From an uncultured Collinsella sp. (GTDB lineage: Bacteria; Actinomycetota; Coriobacteriia; Coriobacteriales; Coriobacteriaceae), in the NCBI GenBank assembly GCA_905209455.1, contig CAJLTA010000001.1, positions 104,874 to 168,873 on the forward strand: DNA of 64,000 nt. The letters are read 5' to 3'. The translations under genes and the position numbers were made by a program. Below the pieces are notes generated by a model. It searched no databases. It saw only the letters and a program-made list of their open reading frames with translations, and had not been told where the DNA came from. Each line of letters starts with the position of its first letter. Position 1 is the first letter of the stretch. Of this stretch, positions 8,753-17,342 are shown piece after piece.

Positions 8753-8912
8753 CGAAACGAGCGCCGCCGTGCGGTCCGGCTTTTGGGGTTTATCAATTGG
8801 TAGTCCGCGTCGATCGAGCAAGCTGCCCTGCCTCCCGGCAGGTGCGTAATCCCCTTGGTCGATCCGTCTCGAGGTGCGCTCTTTGCTCATTTTGTGGCGT
8901 GGAGTTACGATA

Positions 8913-8947
8913 CTCCTAAAAGTGTAACCAGATTCGAGTTTTAGGAG
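8913..8947 (+). promoter_or_regulatory. Hairpin sequestering the ribosome site of the DUF4143 ATPase gene
   Basis: CTCCTAAAA at 8913-8921 pairs perfectly with TTTTAGGAG at 8939-8947. The right arm contains the AGGAG ribosome site (8943-8947) of the TTG start at 8954. In the folded RNA, translation would be blocked. Confidence 0.5.
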
Positions 8948-8953
8948 CAGCTT

Positions 8954-10219
8954 TTGAAGGGTGGCAGACTCAGGAACCGCGATAGATACCTCGAGGAGGC
9001 GATGCTCTTCCGTGACACCGACCTCATCAAGGTGATCACGGGCGTGCGCAGGTGCGGCAAGTCGAGCCTTCTCGATCTAATTAGGATGGCCGTCGAGTCT
9101 GAAGGAGTCGCTGGCCGCGGCTTTGTGAGCGTCAACCTGGAAAGCAAGGGTACGGGCATCAAGACGGAGGACCAGCTTTATGATTACGTTCGCGGGCGCC
9201 TGTCGGACAAGGGTCGCACCTACGTTTTCATAGACGAGCCCCAGAGAATCGATGGCTGGCAGGATGCGGTCAACGCAATGAGGATCGACTTCGATTGCGA
9301 CATCTACCTCACGGGCTCGAATGCGTATCTTCTCTCGAGCGAGCTGGCCACCTATCTCTCCGGGCGCTACGTAGAGGTAAAGATGCTGCCCCTGTCCTTC
9401 TCCGAGTTCGCCGACTTCTGCGGAATCGAGTTCGTATCGGGAACTTCGGTGGCTCTCACTCCCGAGGGGGATCCCGTTCTCTTCGACGACATGCTTACTC
9501 GTTACCTTGAGTACGGGGGCATGCCAGCCATCGCATCCCTCTCGACGACCCAGGCGCAGCACTCGGCGTACATGTCCGGCGTCTACGAAGCCATCGCCGT
9601 GCGTGATATTGTCAACCGTGAGCGCGGGAAGGGCAAAAGTGCGGTGACTGACCCTTCCCTGCTGCGCCATGTGGCCGAATTCCTGGCGGACAACATCGGC
9701 AACGAGTGCTCGTCGAGTCGAATCGCCGGCGCGTTAACTTCTGCGGGGCCGAAGACCACGAACAAGACCGTTTCCTCGTATGTGGGTGCGCTTGAGGAGG
9801 CCTTCCTGTTCTATCGTGCCACGCGTTACGATTTGCACGGCAAGGCGCTCCTCAAGACGAACCCAAAGGAGTACATCGTCGACACCGGCTTCAGGACCTG
9901 GATGGCCGGCTATAGGGTCACGGATACTGGCCGCCTGTTCGAGAACGCCGTGTATCTCCAGCTGCTCTACGAAGGATGGAGCGTGCATGTGGGCAAGCTC
10001 TATGGCAAGGAAGTCGACTTCGTTGCGACGAAGGACGGGCGCGTGCTCTACGTGCAGGCGACTGACGAGATGTTCGCAAGCGAGACCAGGGAGCGAGAGA
10101 TCGCCCCTCTGAAGTCGATACGAGACAACCACGAGAAGATCGTGGTCGTGAGGCAGGGTTCCTACGACACGGATATCGACGGCATCCGCATCGTGAGCGC
10201 GAGGGACTTTTTCCTCTAG
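8954..10219 (+). CDS. AAA ATPase with DUF4143 C-terminus
   Basis: A 421-residue P-loop ATPase of the AAA_14/DUF4143 family. Walker A is TGVRRCGKSSLL at residues 29-40. Walker B is YVFIDEPQ at about 92-99, with the sensor-like LTGSNAYLLSSELATYLSGRYVE following at about 115. The C-terminal DUF4143 part ends in a PD-(D/E)xK-like core (GKEVDFVATKDGRVLYVQAT). The start is TTG with AGGAG 6 bases upstream. These proteins are common, poorly understood and often carried on mobile DNA; biochemical function unknown. It is the first intact gene of the accessory region, 80-90 bases before the DUF4365-like gene. Confidence 0.85.
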   Translation: MKGGRLRNRDRYLEEAMLFRDTDLIKVITGVRRCGKSSLLDLIRMAVESEGVAGRGFVSVNLESKGTGIKTEDQLYDYVRGRLSDKGRTYVFIDEPQRIDGWQDAVNAMRIDFDCDIYLTGSNAYLLSSELATYLSGRYVEVKMLPLSFSEFADFCGIEFVSGTSVALTPEGDPVLFDDMLTRYLEYGGMPAIASLSTTQAQHSAYMSGVYEAIAVRDIVNRERGKGKSAVTDPSLLRHVAEFLADNIGNECSSSRIAGALTSAGPKTTNKTVSSYVGALEEAFLFYRATRYDLHGKALLKTNPKEYIVDTGFRTWMAGYRVTDTGRLFENAVYLQLLYEGWSVHVGKLYGKEVDFVATKDGRVLYVQATDEMFASETREREIAPLKSIRDNHEKIVVVRQGSYDTDIDGIRIVSARDFFL

Positions 10220-10308
10220 GGCCATGCGATTCATCGCGAGGCAGTTAGGTCAAGTGAGAAACATGCCTGACATCGGTTTGCTGACGATCTAAAACAGTAA
10301 GGAGAAGC

Positions 10309-12057
10309 TTGGACAATCGCAAAATCGAGCAGAACGCGGTCAATGCTGTCAAGCAGGCTTTCGGCGATGTCGCTTGCGTCTATGCGTATATAGATGAGAA
10401 CGACAAGACCGAATGCACCGACGGGCACCTGCAAGTCTACTCGTCTTCTTCCTTCACGATTGAGACCGTTGAAGGCCAGTTGCCGCTTCAGGTCAAGGGG
10501 ACCACTTCGAAAAGAAAATCGGACCGACCTAAGCGGCAAGTTCGAGTTTCAGACCTCAGGCACTATCTCAACATTGCTGGAGGCTGCATCTATTTTTACG
10601 TCTACTGTGGGAGCGAGGCTCGTTCAGCGGAGGTTTTCTACAGACTTTTGCTTCCCTATGACCTAAAGAAGATTCTGGCCGATATTCCGGAGCAACAAGA
10701 GCGCATCTCTTTGCGTTTCGACCGGCTTCCATCAGACGCGGCGGAATTGACGCGGCTTGTCAGAAGGGCGGTCAAGGACAGAGCAAAGCAGCGAGCAGTC
10801 GCTGGCATCGCCCCCAAGACAATCGAGGAATTTAAGGACGCCGGCCTTTGCTTTGATGAGTGCGAGTTTGGAATCGAGCTGCTCGAGGGCGAGTCGCCCG
10901 CAAGCTTGGCTCCATACAGGAACGGGCTGTATATCTACGGGAAGAGCCCCTGGGGAGAGCTGTATCCCTTGAATAAGCTTGAAAACATAGTTGGCGTCGC
11001 GATTGGGTCTCGGCATGACGTCAGCTCTGGTGATGTTTCCCTAAATGCGGTGGTCATGGCCGGAGAAAATGAGAATGGCGAGCACGTTTTCTTCAGGGGT
11101 TTCGACATATGCCTCTCCACCAACACAATCACCCTCAGCGAGACCGGAACTCTTGTCGAGCGCATGGAAGAGTTGGCCCTCATGCGCGCATTGATGCAAA
11201 CCGGTACGCTTTCCATAGACGGAAGCGGCTTTGCTCGCGGGTGCAAGTTGAGCGGAGGCGACCTCGACGCCCTTGAGAGTCGATTGCAGTCGCTGGAGAT
11301 TATCAAGCGGGTTGTCGACGCTCTTCATTACAAGCCAGAGCTCGACATCAGTGCGTTGACCACTCAGGATTTAAGAAACATCGAGACAATTTACAAGGGA
11401 TTGGTTGAGAACGCACCCCTCCACTACAAGGATCGGCAAAACGGATTCGGATATATCAATCTGGGGAACCATCCGATTAAGCTCGTGTTTTACCAAGTAT
11501 CTGAAGATATGTACCGAATGGTCGATGGGCTTCGACTGGATGACCTGACGGTCTCGGTGTTCTTCCGGGGCGAGGGGGATGCCCCCGTAGTCGTCGCGCC
11601 TCTGTTCGTCCAAACGATGCAGGACTATATGAGGCTTGCCAATATCGATGCCGAGGTGTTTGCCGCTACGTTGAAGCAGTATCCAGTCACCGAAGTTAGC
11701 TCTGCCTACGTCAACGACAAGATGCTTGAAATGCTATCAGCCTACGATCAAGATGCGTGCTGTAAGGAAGAGTTGCTGAAATGCTGCGAGATGACCGTAG
11801 ACGCCCTGGAAGCTTTTGCGGATCGAGAGGCAACCCTGATAAATCGATATCAAATTGCCGCTCGAAAGCGAGATCTTACTAGCGAGGAGAAATCTGAGTT
11901 AATGGCAATCCAGCTGAATTCAGATAGTGCGCTGTCGAAAGCATGCGCAGCAGCCTTGCGCGGAGACTCGGACATGGCCTCTGCGCTCAGAGCGTCACTT
12001 GACGAAGAGGCACGAACGACGCTCGGCTCATGGCCGATCGGCCGTTTCTTCGCATAA
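10309..12057 (+). CDS. DUF4365-like putative nuclease, large partner of a two-gene unit
   Basis: A 582-residue protein starting at TTG 10309 behind AAGGAG. Residues 1-110 resemble DUF4365 and related restriction-endonuclease-like folds: an acidic Asp-Gly (ECTDGHLQVYSS), then a strand ending LPLQVKGTTS (QxK core), then a helical region. The rest (about 170-582) is unrecognised, without transmembrane segments. The next gene starts 28 bases after its stop, so the two form an operon. Lower GC and more varied codons than the core genes suggest horizontal transfer. The nuclease role is inferred from the motif pattern only; a defence function is a hypothesis from location and pairing. Confidence 0.65.
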   Translation: MDNRKIEQNAVNAVKQAFGDVACVYAYIDENDKTECTDGHLQVYSSSSFTIETVEGQLPLQVKGTTSKRKSDRPKRQVRVSDLRHYLNIAGGCIYFYVYCGSEARSAEVFYRLLLPYDLKKILADIPEQQERISLRFDRLPSDAAELTRLVRRAVKDRAKQRAVAGIAPKTIEEFKDAGLCFDECEFGIELLEGESPASLAPYRNGLYIYGKSPWGELYPLNKLENIVGVAIGSRHDVSSGDVSLNAVVMAGENENGEHVFFRGFDICLSTNTITLSETGTLVERMEELALMRALMQTGTLSIDGSGFARGCKLSGGDLDALESRLQSLEIIKRVVDALHYKPELDISALTTQDLRNIETIYKGLVENAPLHYKDRQNGFGYINLGNHPIKLVFYQVSEDMYRMVDGLRLDDLTVSVFFRGEGDAPVVVAPLFVQTMQDYMRLANIDAEVFAATLKQYPVTEVSSAYVNDKMLEMLSAYDQDACCKEELLKCCEMTVDALEAFADREATLINRYQIAARKRDLTSEEKSELMAIQLNSDSALSKACAAALRGDSDMASALRASLDEEARTTLGSWPIGRFFA

Positions 12058-12085
12058 GACCGCATAGACTTTTTGAGGCATCAAA

Positions 12086-12670
12086 ATGAAGCTACTCGTC
12101 GAATCGATTAGAAATGCGGTTGAGAAAGACTGCCTTATCCCAGCCCTTATGTCTTCCCTTACCATTCCCGACGCCATGGGGCAGCTTCTTTATCCCAATC
12201 TCGTCCTTCATAACGGGAAGAGAGCGGCGGGGCGGCAGTATGTGAAGTGGTTTGATGACTGGGCGGCAAACGACTTCCTGTTTTCGGGAGACCCCTCGAA
12301 CGAAGGTGAAACGATTCCAGGTCAAATCTTTAATGGGAAGATGTGCTGGAAGCTCCGGTGCTCCCTGTTGCATTCAGGCGACTACGATGTGTCGGTCGAT
12401 GCTCCCGAGAAAGACGAGAGCTTCGACTACGACTACAAGTTCGAGCTTGTCCTCCACGGGTGCAACGCCCTCTGCTCTTCCTGGCCGTCGCCCAAGAGCG
12501 GGATGCGTGCGACTAAGAGCGTGACGTTCCGCGTTGATGCGGCGTCGCTCGCGAGCTCGCTGTGCAACGCCGCGGAGGCCTGTCTTAAAGAAACGGGCGA
12601 AACGGTCAGTTACCCCAATCTGGAGTTATTCGACGTGGCTGCATGGGCGGATAGATTCAATACTTGCTGA
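12086..12670 (+). CDS. HEPN-like protein, small partner of the DUF4365-like gene
   Basis: A 194-residue soluble protein of no family I can name. Around residue 92 it has WKLRCSLLHSGD, an R-x4-H motif in a predicted helix preceded by hydrophobic residues. This is the catalytic signature of HEPN-type RNases, and the LRCSLLH..GD form is typical of defence-associated proteins. The remainder has an acidic stretch (APEKDESFDYDYKFELVL) and beta-rich C-terminus. It begins 28 bases after the 582-residue gene. HEPN membership is inferred from one motif; it could instead be a structural partner. Confidence 0.6.
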   Translation: MKLLVESIRNAVEKDCLIPALMSSLTIPDAMGQLLYPNLVLHNGKRAAGRQYVKWFDDWAANDFLFSGDPSNEGETIPGQIFNGKMCWKLRCSLLHSGDYDVSVDAPEKDESFDYDYKFELVLHGCNALCSSWPSPKSGMRATKSVTFRVDAASLASSLCNAAEACLKETGETVSYPNLELFDVAAWADRFNTC

Positions 12671-12912
12671 GCCATCTCGTCAAACTCCTTGTGTGCTAAA
12701 CGTTGGTGTTGGCGCCCCGGAAAAGGGGTGTGGCCAGCGCCTAGAATCTTCAGCTAACACGCTGAGACGATAGGAGATGACCACATGGACACTATGGCGC
12801 ACGAGGCGCCCGCGACGCCGTTGCTTGCGTTTCGCTATCGCTGCTCGAAGCGTGTCGCTTGGGGCCCTGGCCGGAGGAGAGACGACCGCTCCCTGCGAGA
12901 CTGCGGAACCAC
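12671..12912 (+). other. Gap with a truncated small reading frame
   Basis: TAGGAGATGACCAC precedes an ATG at 12785 that reads MDTMAHEAPATPLLAFRYRCSKRV and then runs into the opposite-strand DUF3800 gene, where it loses sense. The leader (GGGGTG..AGCGCC..AGAATC, then GATAGGAGA) resembles the leader of the small gene at 17667, so the two may be copies of one mobile-element gene start. This one appears cut off. Confidence 0.3.
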
Positions 12913-13587
12913 CTATATCCGCTTGCTGCGGGCTTGCTTGAACCAGTTCCTCTTGAAAGAACCTATACCTCCGAAGAACTTGTTGTACGTCTCACCGTTC
13001 TCCTTGGCCTCGTACTTGACCAAGGCAAGTTCGATGGTGCAGAGGTAATCCGCCACTTGCTCGAGGCGGTAATCGGTCATCGAGGTCTTGCGGCGTCGGA
13101 CGACCCCTTTTGAGAGGACCTTGCCCACCGAGCGGTCAAGCGCCTGTATGACAATGTCCTGACCGTTGTCGTAGTAAACCTTCACATCGTCGAAGGATTG
13201 AAAGAAGCCCAGGTGTTCAATCATGGCAGAGGAGATATCGCGCCCCATACGTTCCATTAGCCTTGCCGGGTCTTCGAACTGGCTGCGGTGGTAGACGAAC
13301 GTGATATAGGAAATGGGAAGTTTGCGGACGAACGAGGAGAAACGGGCGAGCATAACCTTGCGCTGCTCGATGTCAAGAAACTCATAGTCCTTGTGCCCGT
13401 TCACGAGAGGCTCGGAGTGAAACGGAATGTTAGGGAGATCGGCCCTGACAAGCTTGGCCTCATAGCCCGTGACCGCCTCAGCGATGCTGCCTTCCTGGTC
13501 GTGAAAGACGAGTACGAGCGGGTAGTAGCGAGCTTTGCCGCCGCGGTCGCCGCTCTCGTCGACGAAGATGCTGAGCTCCTTGGCCAA
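12913..13587 (-). CDS. DUF3800 domain protein
   Basis: A 224-residue protein with the family hallmark near the start, ELSIFVDESGDRGGKARYYPLVLVF. It also has HSEPLVNGHKDYEFL, YITFVYHRSQF and DNGQDIVIQALD (acidic residues), ending SFKRNWFKQARSKRI. DUF3800 proteins have an RNase H-like fold and occur mainly in phages, mobile elements and defence islands; function not established. The ATG is preceded by TAGGAG. A strong terminator on the same strand ends only about 24 bases before the start codon, leaving no room for a normal promoter. Confidence 0.85.
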   Translation of the reverse strand: MAKELSIFVDESGDRGGKARYYPLVLVFHDQEGSIAEAVTGYEAKLVRADLPNIPFHSEPLVNGHKDYEFLDIEQRKVMLARFSSFVRKLPISYITFVYHRSQFEDPARLMERMGRDISSAMIEHLGFFQSFDDVKVYYDNGQDIVIQALDRSVGKVLSKGVVRRRKTSMTDYRLEQVADYLCTIELALVKYEAKENGETYNKFFGGIGSFKRNWFKQARSKRI

Positions 13588-13610
13588 TGGGGACTCCTAA
13601 TGGAATGGAT

Positions 13611-13638
13611 AAAAAAATAGCCGGGGGACTCCCCCGGC
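13611..13638 (-). terminator. Rho-independent terminator just upstream of the DUF3800 gene
   Basis: GCCGGGGG/CCCCCGGC stem (13620-13638) with a 3-nt loop. Read on the minus strand it is followed by seven T. It ends the excisionase-like transcript from 14166, or acts as an attenuator for the DUF3800 gene. Confidence 0.8.
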
Positions 13639-13780
13639 ACTTGGAGGTAGCTTAATGAGCCACCAACAACCTTATAGCGTGTGCTGGCGGTGAGTGCAAG
13701 AGGGGAACGGGATGAAACCGCTGTTGATAGTGCCCCTGAAATAGATTCGCAGCTTCTTCAAGATTACGGAACACGAGAAT

Positions 13781-13951
13781 TTATCGTCGGAGCTGGTTTG
13801 CGATAACAACCCGAAGCTTGCCTTTGTCTGTATGAACCTGATTCAGAGGCGCAGTGACACCATCCACGAGGGCGTGCCTGAGCTCCTTTCGTCTCGAGAC
13901 TCCCTCGCGTGCCCGGCCGCGAGCAGCTCCCGGGACGGTCGCCGCCGTCAT
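13781..13951 (-). CDS. Small protein translationally coupled to the excisionase-like gene
   Basis: 56 residues, starting MTAATVPGAARGRAREG and ending VIANQLRR; basic, soluble, unrecognised. Its ATG overlaps the stop of the excisionase-like gene (ATGA), a typical coupling arrangement, and the minus-strand terminator follows about 140 bases later. The pairing suggests a mobile-element accessory gene, possibly the stump of a longer integrase or replication gene. Confidence 0.4.
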   Translation of the reverse strand: MTAATVPGAARGRAREGVSRRKELRHALVDGVTAPLNQVHTDKGKLRVVIANQLRR

Positions 13952-14166
13952 TTCCTGCCGCTCCTCGACTCGATGTGGGCGTCCACTGACGCCCTCGACA
14001 CCAGGAGCTTCCTTCCGAGCCTGTACGAGTCGATCTTTCCCGACCAGATGAGGCCGTATGCCTTGTTTCGGCTTGCCCTCATGTACTCCTGCATCTCGAT
14101 TACCGTTATCCATTCGTCGCGATCTTGGTTGCCCTCGGGCGCGACGCATTCGGCTGTGTGTACCAT
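13948..14166 (-). CDS. Excisionase-like helix-turn-helix protein
   Basis: 72 residues. EWITVIEMQEYMRASRNKAYGLIWSGKIDSYRLGRKLLVSRASVDAHIESR is the HTH_17/excisionase pattern: a winged helix with YxLIWSGKI, then GRKLLVSRASVDAHI. Start ATG 14166 has GGAGG 6 bases upstream. Such proteins direct excision or act as small regulators of integrative elements. No integrase is visible nearby, so the element may have lost its recombinase. Confidence 0.7.
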   Translation of the reverse strand: MVHTAECVAPEGNQDRDEWITVIEMQEYMRASRNKAYGLIWSGKIDSYRLGRKLLVSRASVDAHIESRSGRK

Positions 14167-14365
14167 GGTTCCTCCAATCTTCCCGTGCGGCACCGCGCGA
14201 GCACACCGCACGGCACCGTGTCCCTTTTCGTCTGCACGACGATTGAACCGCCTGATGTCGATTGGTGAGCACGGCGGGAGCGGAGACGGGTCGAGCTGGG
14301 TCGAGCTGGTCGTGCCTTCACGAAACGGCCATGAGCCGCGTGCCTTAGCTGGCAGCTAAGTTCCC

Positions 14366-14395
14366 GAAAAGTAAAAGGCGCCCATGCGGGCGCCT
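14366..14395 (-). terminator. Rho-independent terminator (minus strand)
   Basis: AGGCGCCC (14376-14383) pairs with GGGCGCCT (14388-14395). On the minus strand it is followed by TTTTACTTTT. It lies just after a minus-strand stop codon at 14398, so it should terminate a short upstream gene, the candidate at 14398-14661. Confidence 0.75.
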
Positions 14396-14397
14396 GC

Positions 14398-14661
14398 CTA
14401 GTAGCTGGAGTTGTTCGGTTGTGGACGGAATGCTCGTCTTCCGCGGTGCTGTCGTCCGGGGTCCGGCATCTGTCGTTCGCCTCTTTTGTCGTGTTTGATG
14501 TTGCGTGTTCTGCGAGCGACCTTGCACAGGTTTTCAGCCCGTTGCCCCAGGTGCGCCCGGGTAAATGGTACCCACCCGCTGGGACATGGTTCGCCATAGC
14601 TAGCATTTTGACAATGGGAGGCAGGCGAGCGGCGTAGACATCGGCGCCGAATCAGAAGCAA
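14398..14661 (-). other. Uncertain small gene before a terminator
   Basis: An 87-codon frame on the minus strand stops three bases before a strong terminator, the best argument that something is translated here. The product is basic and low in hydrophobic residues (it contains PSGWVPFTRAHLGQRAENLCKV) and matches nothing I know. A second minus-strand frame from 14588 also looks protein-like, so the correct frame is unresolved. Confidence 0.25.
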
Positions 14662-14676
14662 ACGATGCCGCCTATC

Positions 14677-15972
14677 TCAACCCTGTGTCTTTCGATGGTT
14701 TTTGCCGCCAGCAGTTATCACCCGGTAGAAAGTAAAGCCGTCTTCGTTTTGATAGGCCTGGAGCGTTGAATCGGTGCCACGAAGGGCATCTTCCAGTGCG
14801 GCGATTATCTCGCTTCCTTTCCCAGGTGAGGGTTCATTTGCCAATTCGGCCAAATAAAGACTTGCGAGGTTTGCATAGTCCTGTGGCGTCATGATGCTTG
14901 AATTGGATTCAGGGGTCGCTCTTTTTGTGGGGGAAGCCCCGTAAAGCGCGGCCGCTTTTGCATAATTCTTCGGTATCCATCTGCCGAATAGATACTCCCT
15001 TGCAAGGCGCAGCTTCATCGAGGGAGATTCCATTTCGGAAAGAATGGCATTGCCCCTATCGGCTGAGGCGTTCGAAATCAAGCCACGCAAATGTAATCCG
15101 GCATACTGGATTCGTTGATACCACATGAGGCCATCTACGCCCCGTTTTTCAAAATAGTAGGCTGCCTTTTCGTAGTCGACGGGAGTGATTTCATCACCTG
15201 AATAATACGCATCCGCGAGGTTCGATGCTGCGAGTGTAAATCCTTCGGCCACTAATGCCTCATTGAAGCTGTGCCAAAGGTGGAAGGACGCGCGAGAGTC
15301 GTTAGGGAGTTTGCAGATCCATTTCGGAAATGCGGCGCCGTAGGCATTCAGGGGATCGCGAGATGTCGCTATGTCATGCGCCTCGGTTTCCGCTTGTCGT
15401 TTTAGCTCCGCTATTTGAGCATAGCGCGCATCGTATTCCTCCCTGTTCCTTTCTCGCGTCTCTCGGATCATCTTGATGGACTCTTCGAAATACTCCTTGT
15501 AATGGCTTTCCTTCAGCGAGCTATTTGCGCTCTTCACAAAAAGCTCCATGCGGTCAAGGGCCTCGCATGACCACGGTTTGACGTACTCCATGGGTTCGTT
15601 TGTCGATTCGTGCGAATCGTAGTTTTTGTCATCCACGATTTTTACGAAGAGCTCGTATTGCTCTTTAGAGAGCCATATGCCCAAGGGGTGAATGTGCAGG
15701 ACGATCGTTCGCAGCGCGGTTAGGTCCCAGCTGCCCATGTCCATTTTCTCGAGACCAACGCGGTCAAGTGGCGCGGTTACCGCGTCATAGCTAGGCTTAA
15801 AGCGAGGGTTCTCGTCGCCCCTGCGGCGCGCCTCGTCGCAAATGGACTCAACCTGCCTTGTCCAGCTTTCACTATCCGGGCACCTTTCTTTGACCCATAG
15901 CTTTAAATACTCTTGGATTATTCTTGTCGCGGTCTTTTTTACGTTGTAGATAATCTGGCTACTGTCGTTCAT
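14677..15972 (-). CDS. Sel1-repeat/TPR-like protein
   Basis: 431 residues from ATG 15972 (GGAGCAGAG upstream); an extra 64 upstream codons overlap the WYL gene and were dropped. The N-terminal half is helical and charged. The C-terminal half has Sel1-like repeats (AASNLADAYYSGDEITPVDYEKAAYYFEKRG, shown by A-YY-G-D and KAA-YFEK; then LAREYLFGRWIPKNYAKAAALYGAS). Sel1 repeats are protein-interaction solenoids. It lies 91 bases downstream of the WYL regulator on the same strand, and lower GC supports transfer. Role unknown. Confidence 0.65.
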   Translation of the reverse strand: MNDSSQIIYNVKKTATRIIQEYLKLWVKERCPDSESWTRQVESICDEARRRGDENPRFKPSYDAVTAPLDRVGLEKMDMGSWDLTALRTIVLHIHPLGIWLSKEQYELFVKIVDDKNYDSHESTNEPMEYVKPWSCEALDRMELFVKSANSSLKESHYKEYFEESIKMIRETRERNREEYDARYAQIAELKRQAETEAHDIATSRDPLNAYGAAFPKWICKLPNDSRASFHLWHSFNEALVAEGFTLAASNLADAYYSGDEITPVDYEKAAYYFEKRGVDGLMWYQRIQYAGLHLRGLISNASADRGNAILSEMESPSMKLRLAREYLFGRWIPKNYAKAAALYGASPTKRATPESNSSIMTPQDYANLASLYLAELANEPSPGKGSEIIAALEDALRGTDSTLQAYQNEDGFTFYRVITAGGKNHRKTQG

Positions 15973-16063
15973 CTCTGCTCCGTCCCGCAGGTCAAAGCCT
16001 TTAAAAGGGTGTCTTTGCTCTCCGAATCGAGTCGATTGGGGTTGTTTTCTTGTTGGCGGCTTT

Positions 16064-17212
16064 TCAGGCCAATTGCAAAATAGCAGCTTCCAGTGCGGCT
16101 TTATAGCCCTCTGCGACCGCTTCGTAATCTCGCATATAGGATTCGAAGTCGGAGGCGGCGGCATTCGGGAAGCTCCCGACCCATCGTTTTCCCTTCGGCT
16201 TCGCCAGCTTCACCGCGCCGCCCATTCCGAATAGCCACCTGAAAAAAGTGGGTGACAGCATCACGTTGACGCAGGCGTAGCCGACGACATTGTCTCCGCC
16301 GCTCTCGTCGATATGGCAGAACTTGAGGTCGTGGCCGAACCTTTCGTAAACGTACTTGGCATGACTGCCGGAGACTTTGAGGAACAGTGTCCTGGCGGTG
16401 TCCGAGCCGAACATGTCGATCCGCTGGCGCGTGTCCGCGACAACCCGCGTCCTCAGCGCTTCGACCTTTTCATAGTCCGACAGCGGCTTTCCGGTGACAA
16501 CTGGGTCTACGATATCGTCTAGTCGGTGGAAGTAGGGGCTTGAGGAACCGCTTTCGTCGACATGCATGATCTCGAGGTAGTATCTGCCGAAGCTGAACAC
16601 GATCGCCACCGGGTCCCCCTCGTACGGCCCGATTTTTACGATTGATCCGTTCATTAGGTGAACCTGCTTCTTGAAGGCCATCCTTTCGTTCGTCCGAATC
16701 GCTTGAGATGCGGCATGGAGGACGCTGAAAATCGCGTCAGTGTCCTTACCGGCCTTGCGGTCGACGAACACGGTCTCCACGCTTTCGTCGACGTCGTAGT
16801 CGGAAGAGAATGCAAGCACCTTCGAGGAGATTTCGTCTTTCTGCCCCTCGCCGATGAAGGAGCTCGTCCCCAGTACGTCCGAGATGAGAATCGCCTCCTC
16901 GGACGACAAGGGCTTGTTCACGGCCCTGAACCCGACGTTCTCGCCGTGGCCTGGTATCGCTACGCGGATCCCCATTGGCATGCTTTCGCTTATCTGGTGC
17001 AGGTCCTTGAGGATGGCGTTCTCCGACGTCGGCTTTTCGGAGCAGATGCCTATGACGCGTGCGATTTCCGATGCGGATATGCCCGTTCTCTCGTCAGTGA
17101 ATCGGACGAGAAGGTCGAGGACGGACAGGATCCTGCTTCTCGATGTGCCGCTCGCTGCGAATCCGGATTCCTTTAACTCGGAGATCTCCTCCTCGGTAAA
17201 TGTCCTAGACAT
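16064..17212 (-). CDS. WYL-domain transcriptional regulator
   Basis: 382 residues. The N-terminus is a winged helix (SRSRILSVLDLLVRFTDERTGISASEIARVI). The middle is a WYL-type domain (QAIRTNERMAFKKQVHLMNGSIVKIGPYEGDPVAIVFSFGRYYLEIMHV, with the FGRYYL segment in place of WYL). The C-terminus is the WCX extension. Start ATG 17212 sits behind GGAGGG. WYL regulators sense ligands, perhaps nucleic acids, and frequently control phage-defence loci. An 8-bp inverted repeat just upstream is a likely own operator. Confidence 0.8.
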   Translation of the reverse strand: MSRTFTEEEISELKESGFAASGTSRSRILSVLDLLVRFTDERTGISASEIARVIGICSEKPTSENAILKDLHQISESMPMGIRVAIPGHGENVGFRAVNKPLSSEEAILISDVLGTSSFIGEGQKDEISSKVLAFSSDYDVDESVETVFVDRKAGKDTDAIFSVLHAASQAIRTNERMAFKKQVHLMNGSIVKIGPYEGDPVAIVFSFGRYYLEIMHVDESGSSSPYFHRLDDIVDPVVTGKPLSDYEKVEALRTRVVADTRQRIDMFGSDTARTLFLKVSGSHAKYVYERFGHDLKFCHIDESGGDNVVGYACVNVMLSPTFFRWLFGMGGAVKLAKPKGKRWVGSFPNAAASDFESYMRDYEAVAEGYKAALEAAILQLA

Positions 17213-17236
17213 GGCAGGCCCTCCATAAACAGCATT

Positions 17237-17260
17237 ATTACCTATGAAATTGTAGGTAAT
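17237..17260. promoter_or_regulatory. Inverted repeat, probable WYL operator
   Basis: ATTACCTA (17237-17244) pairs with TAGGTAAT (17253-17260) across 8 bases, in the divergent gap between the WYL gene and the small gene at 17343. Confidence 0.5.
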
Positions 17261-17342
17261 CAAAGCCTGTCAGAGGAGACGAAATTCCGATGGCGGTTGA
17301 AAATAAGGGCCGAAGCAATGGAAAAGAGCGAAGGAGATAACC

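Noticed and set aside
12785..13048. Plus-strand 87-codon gene
   Set aside because: Only the first ~24 codons with their ribosome site look real; the rest is antisense to the DUF3800 gene.
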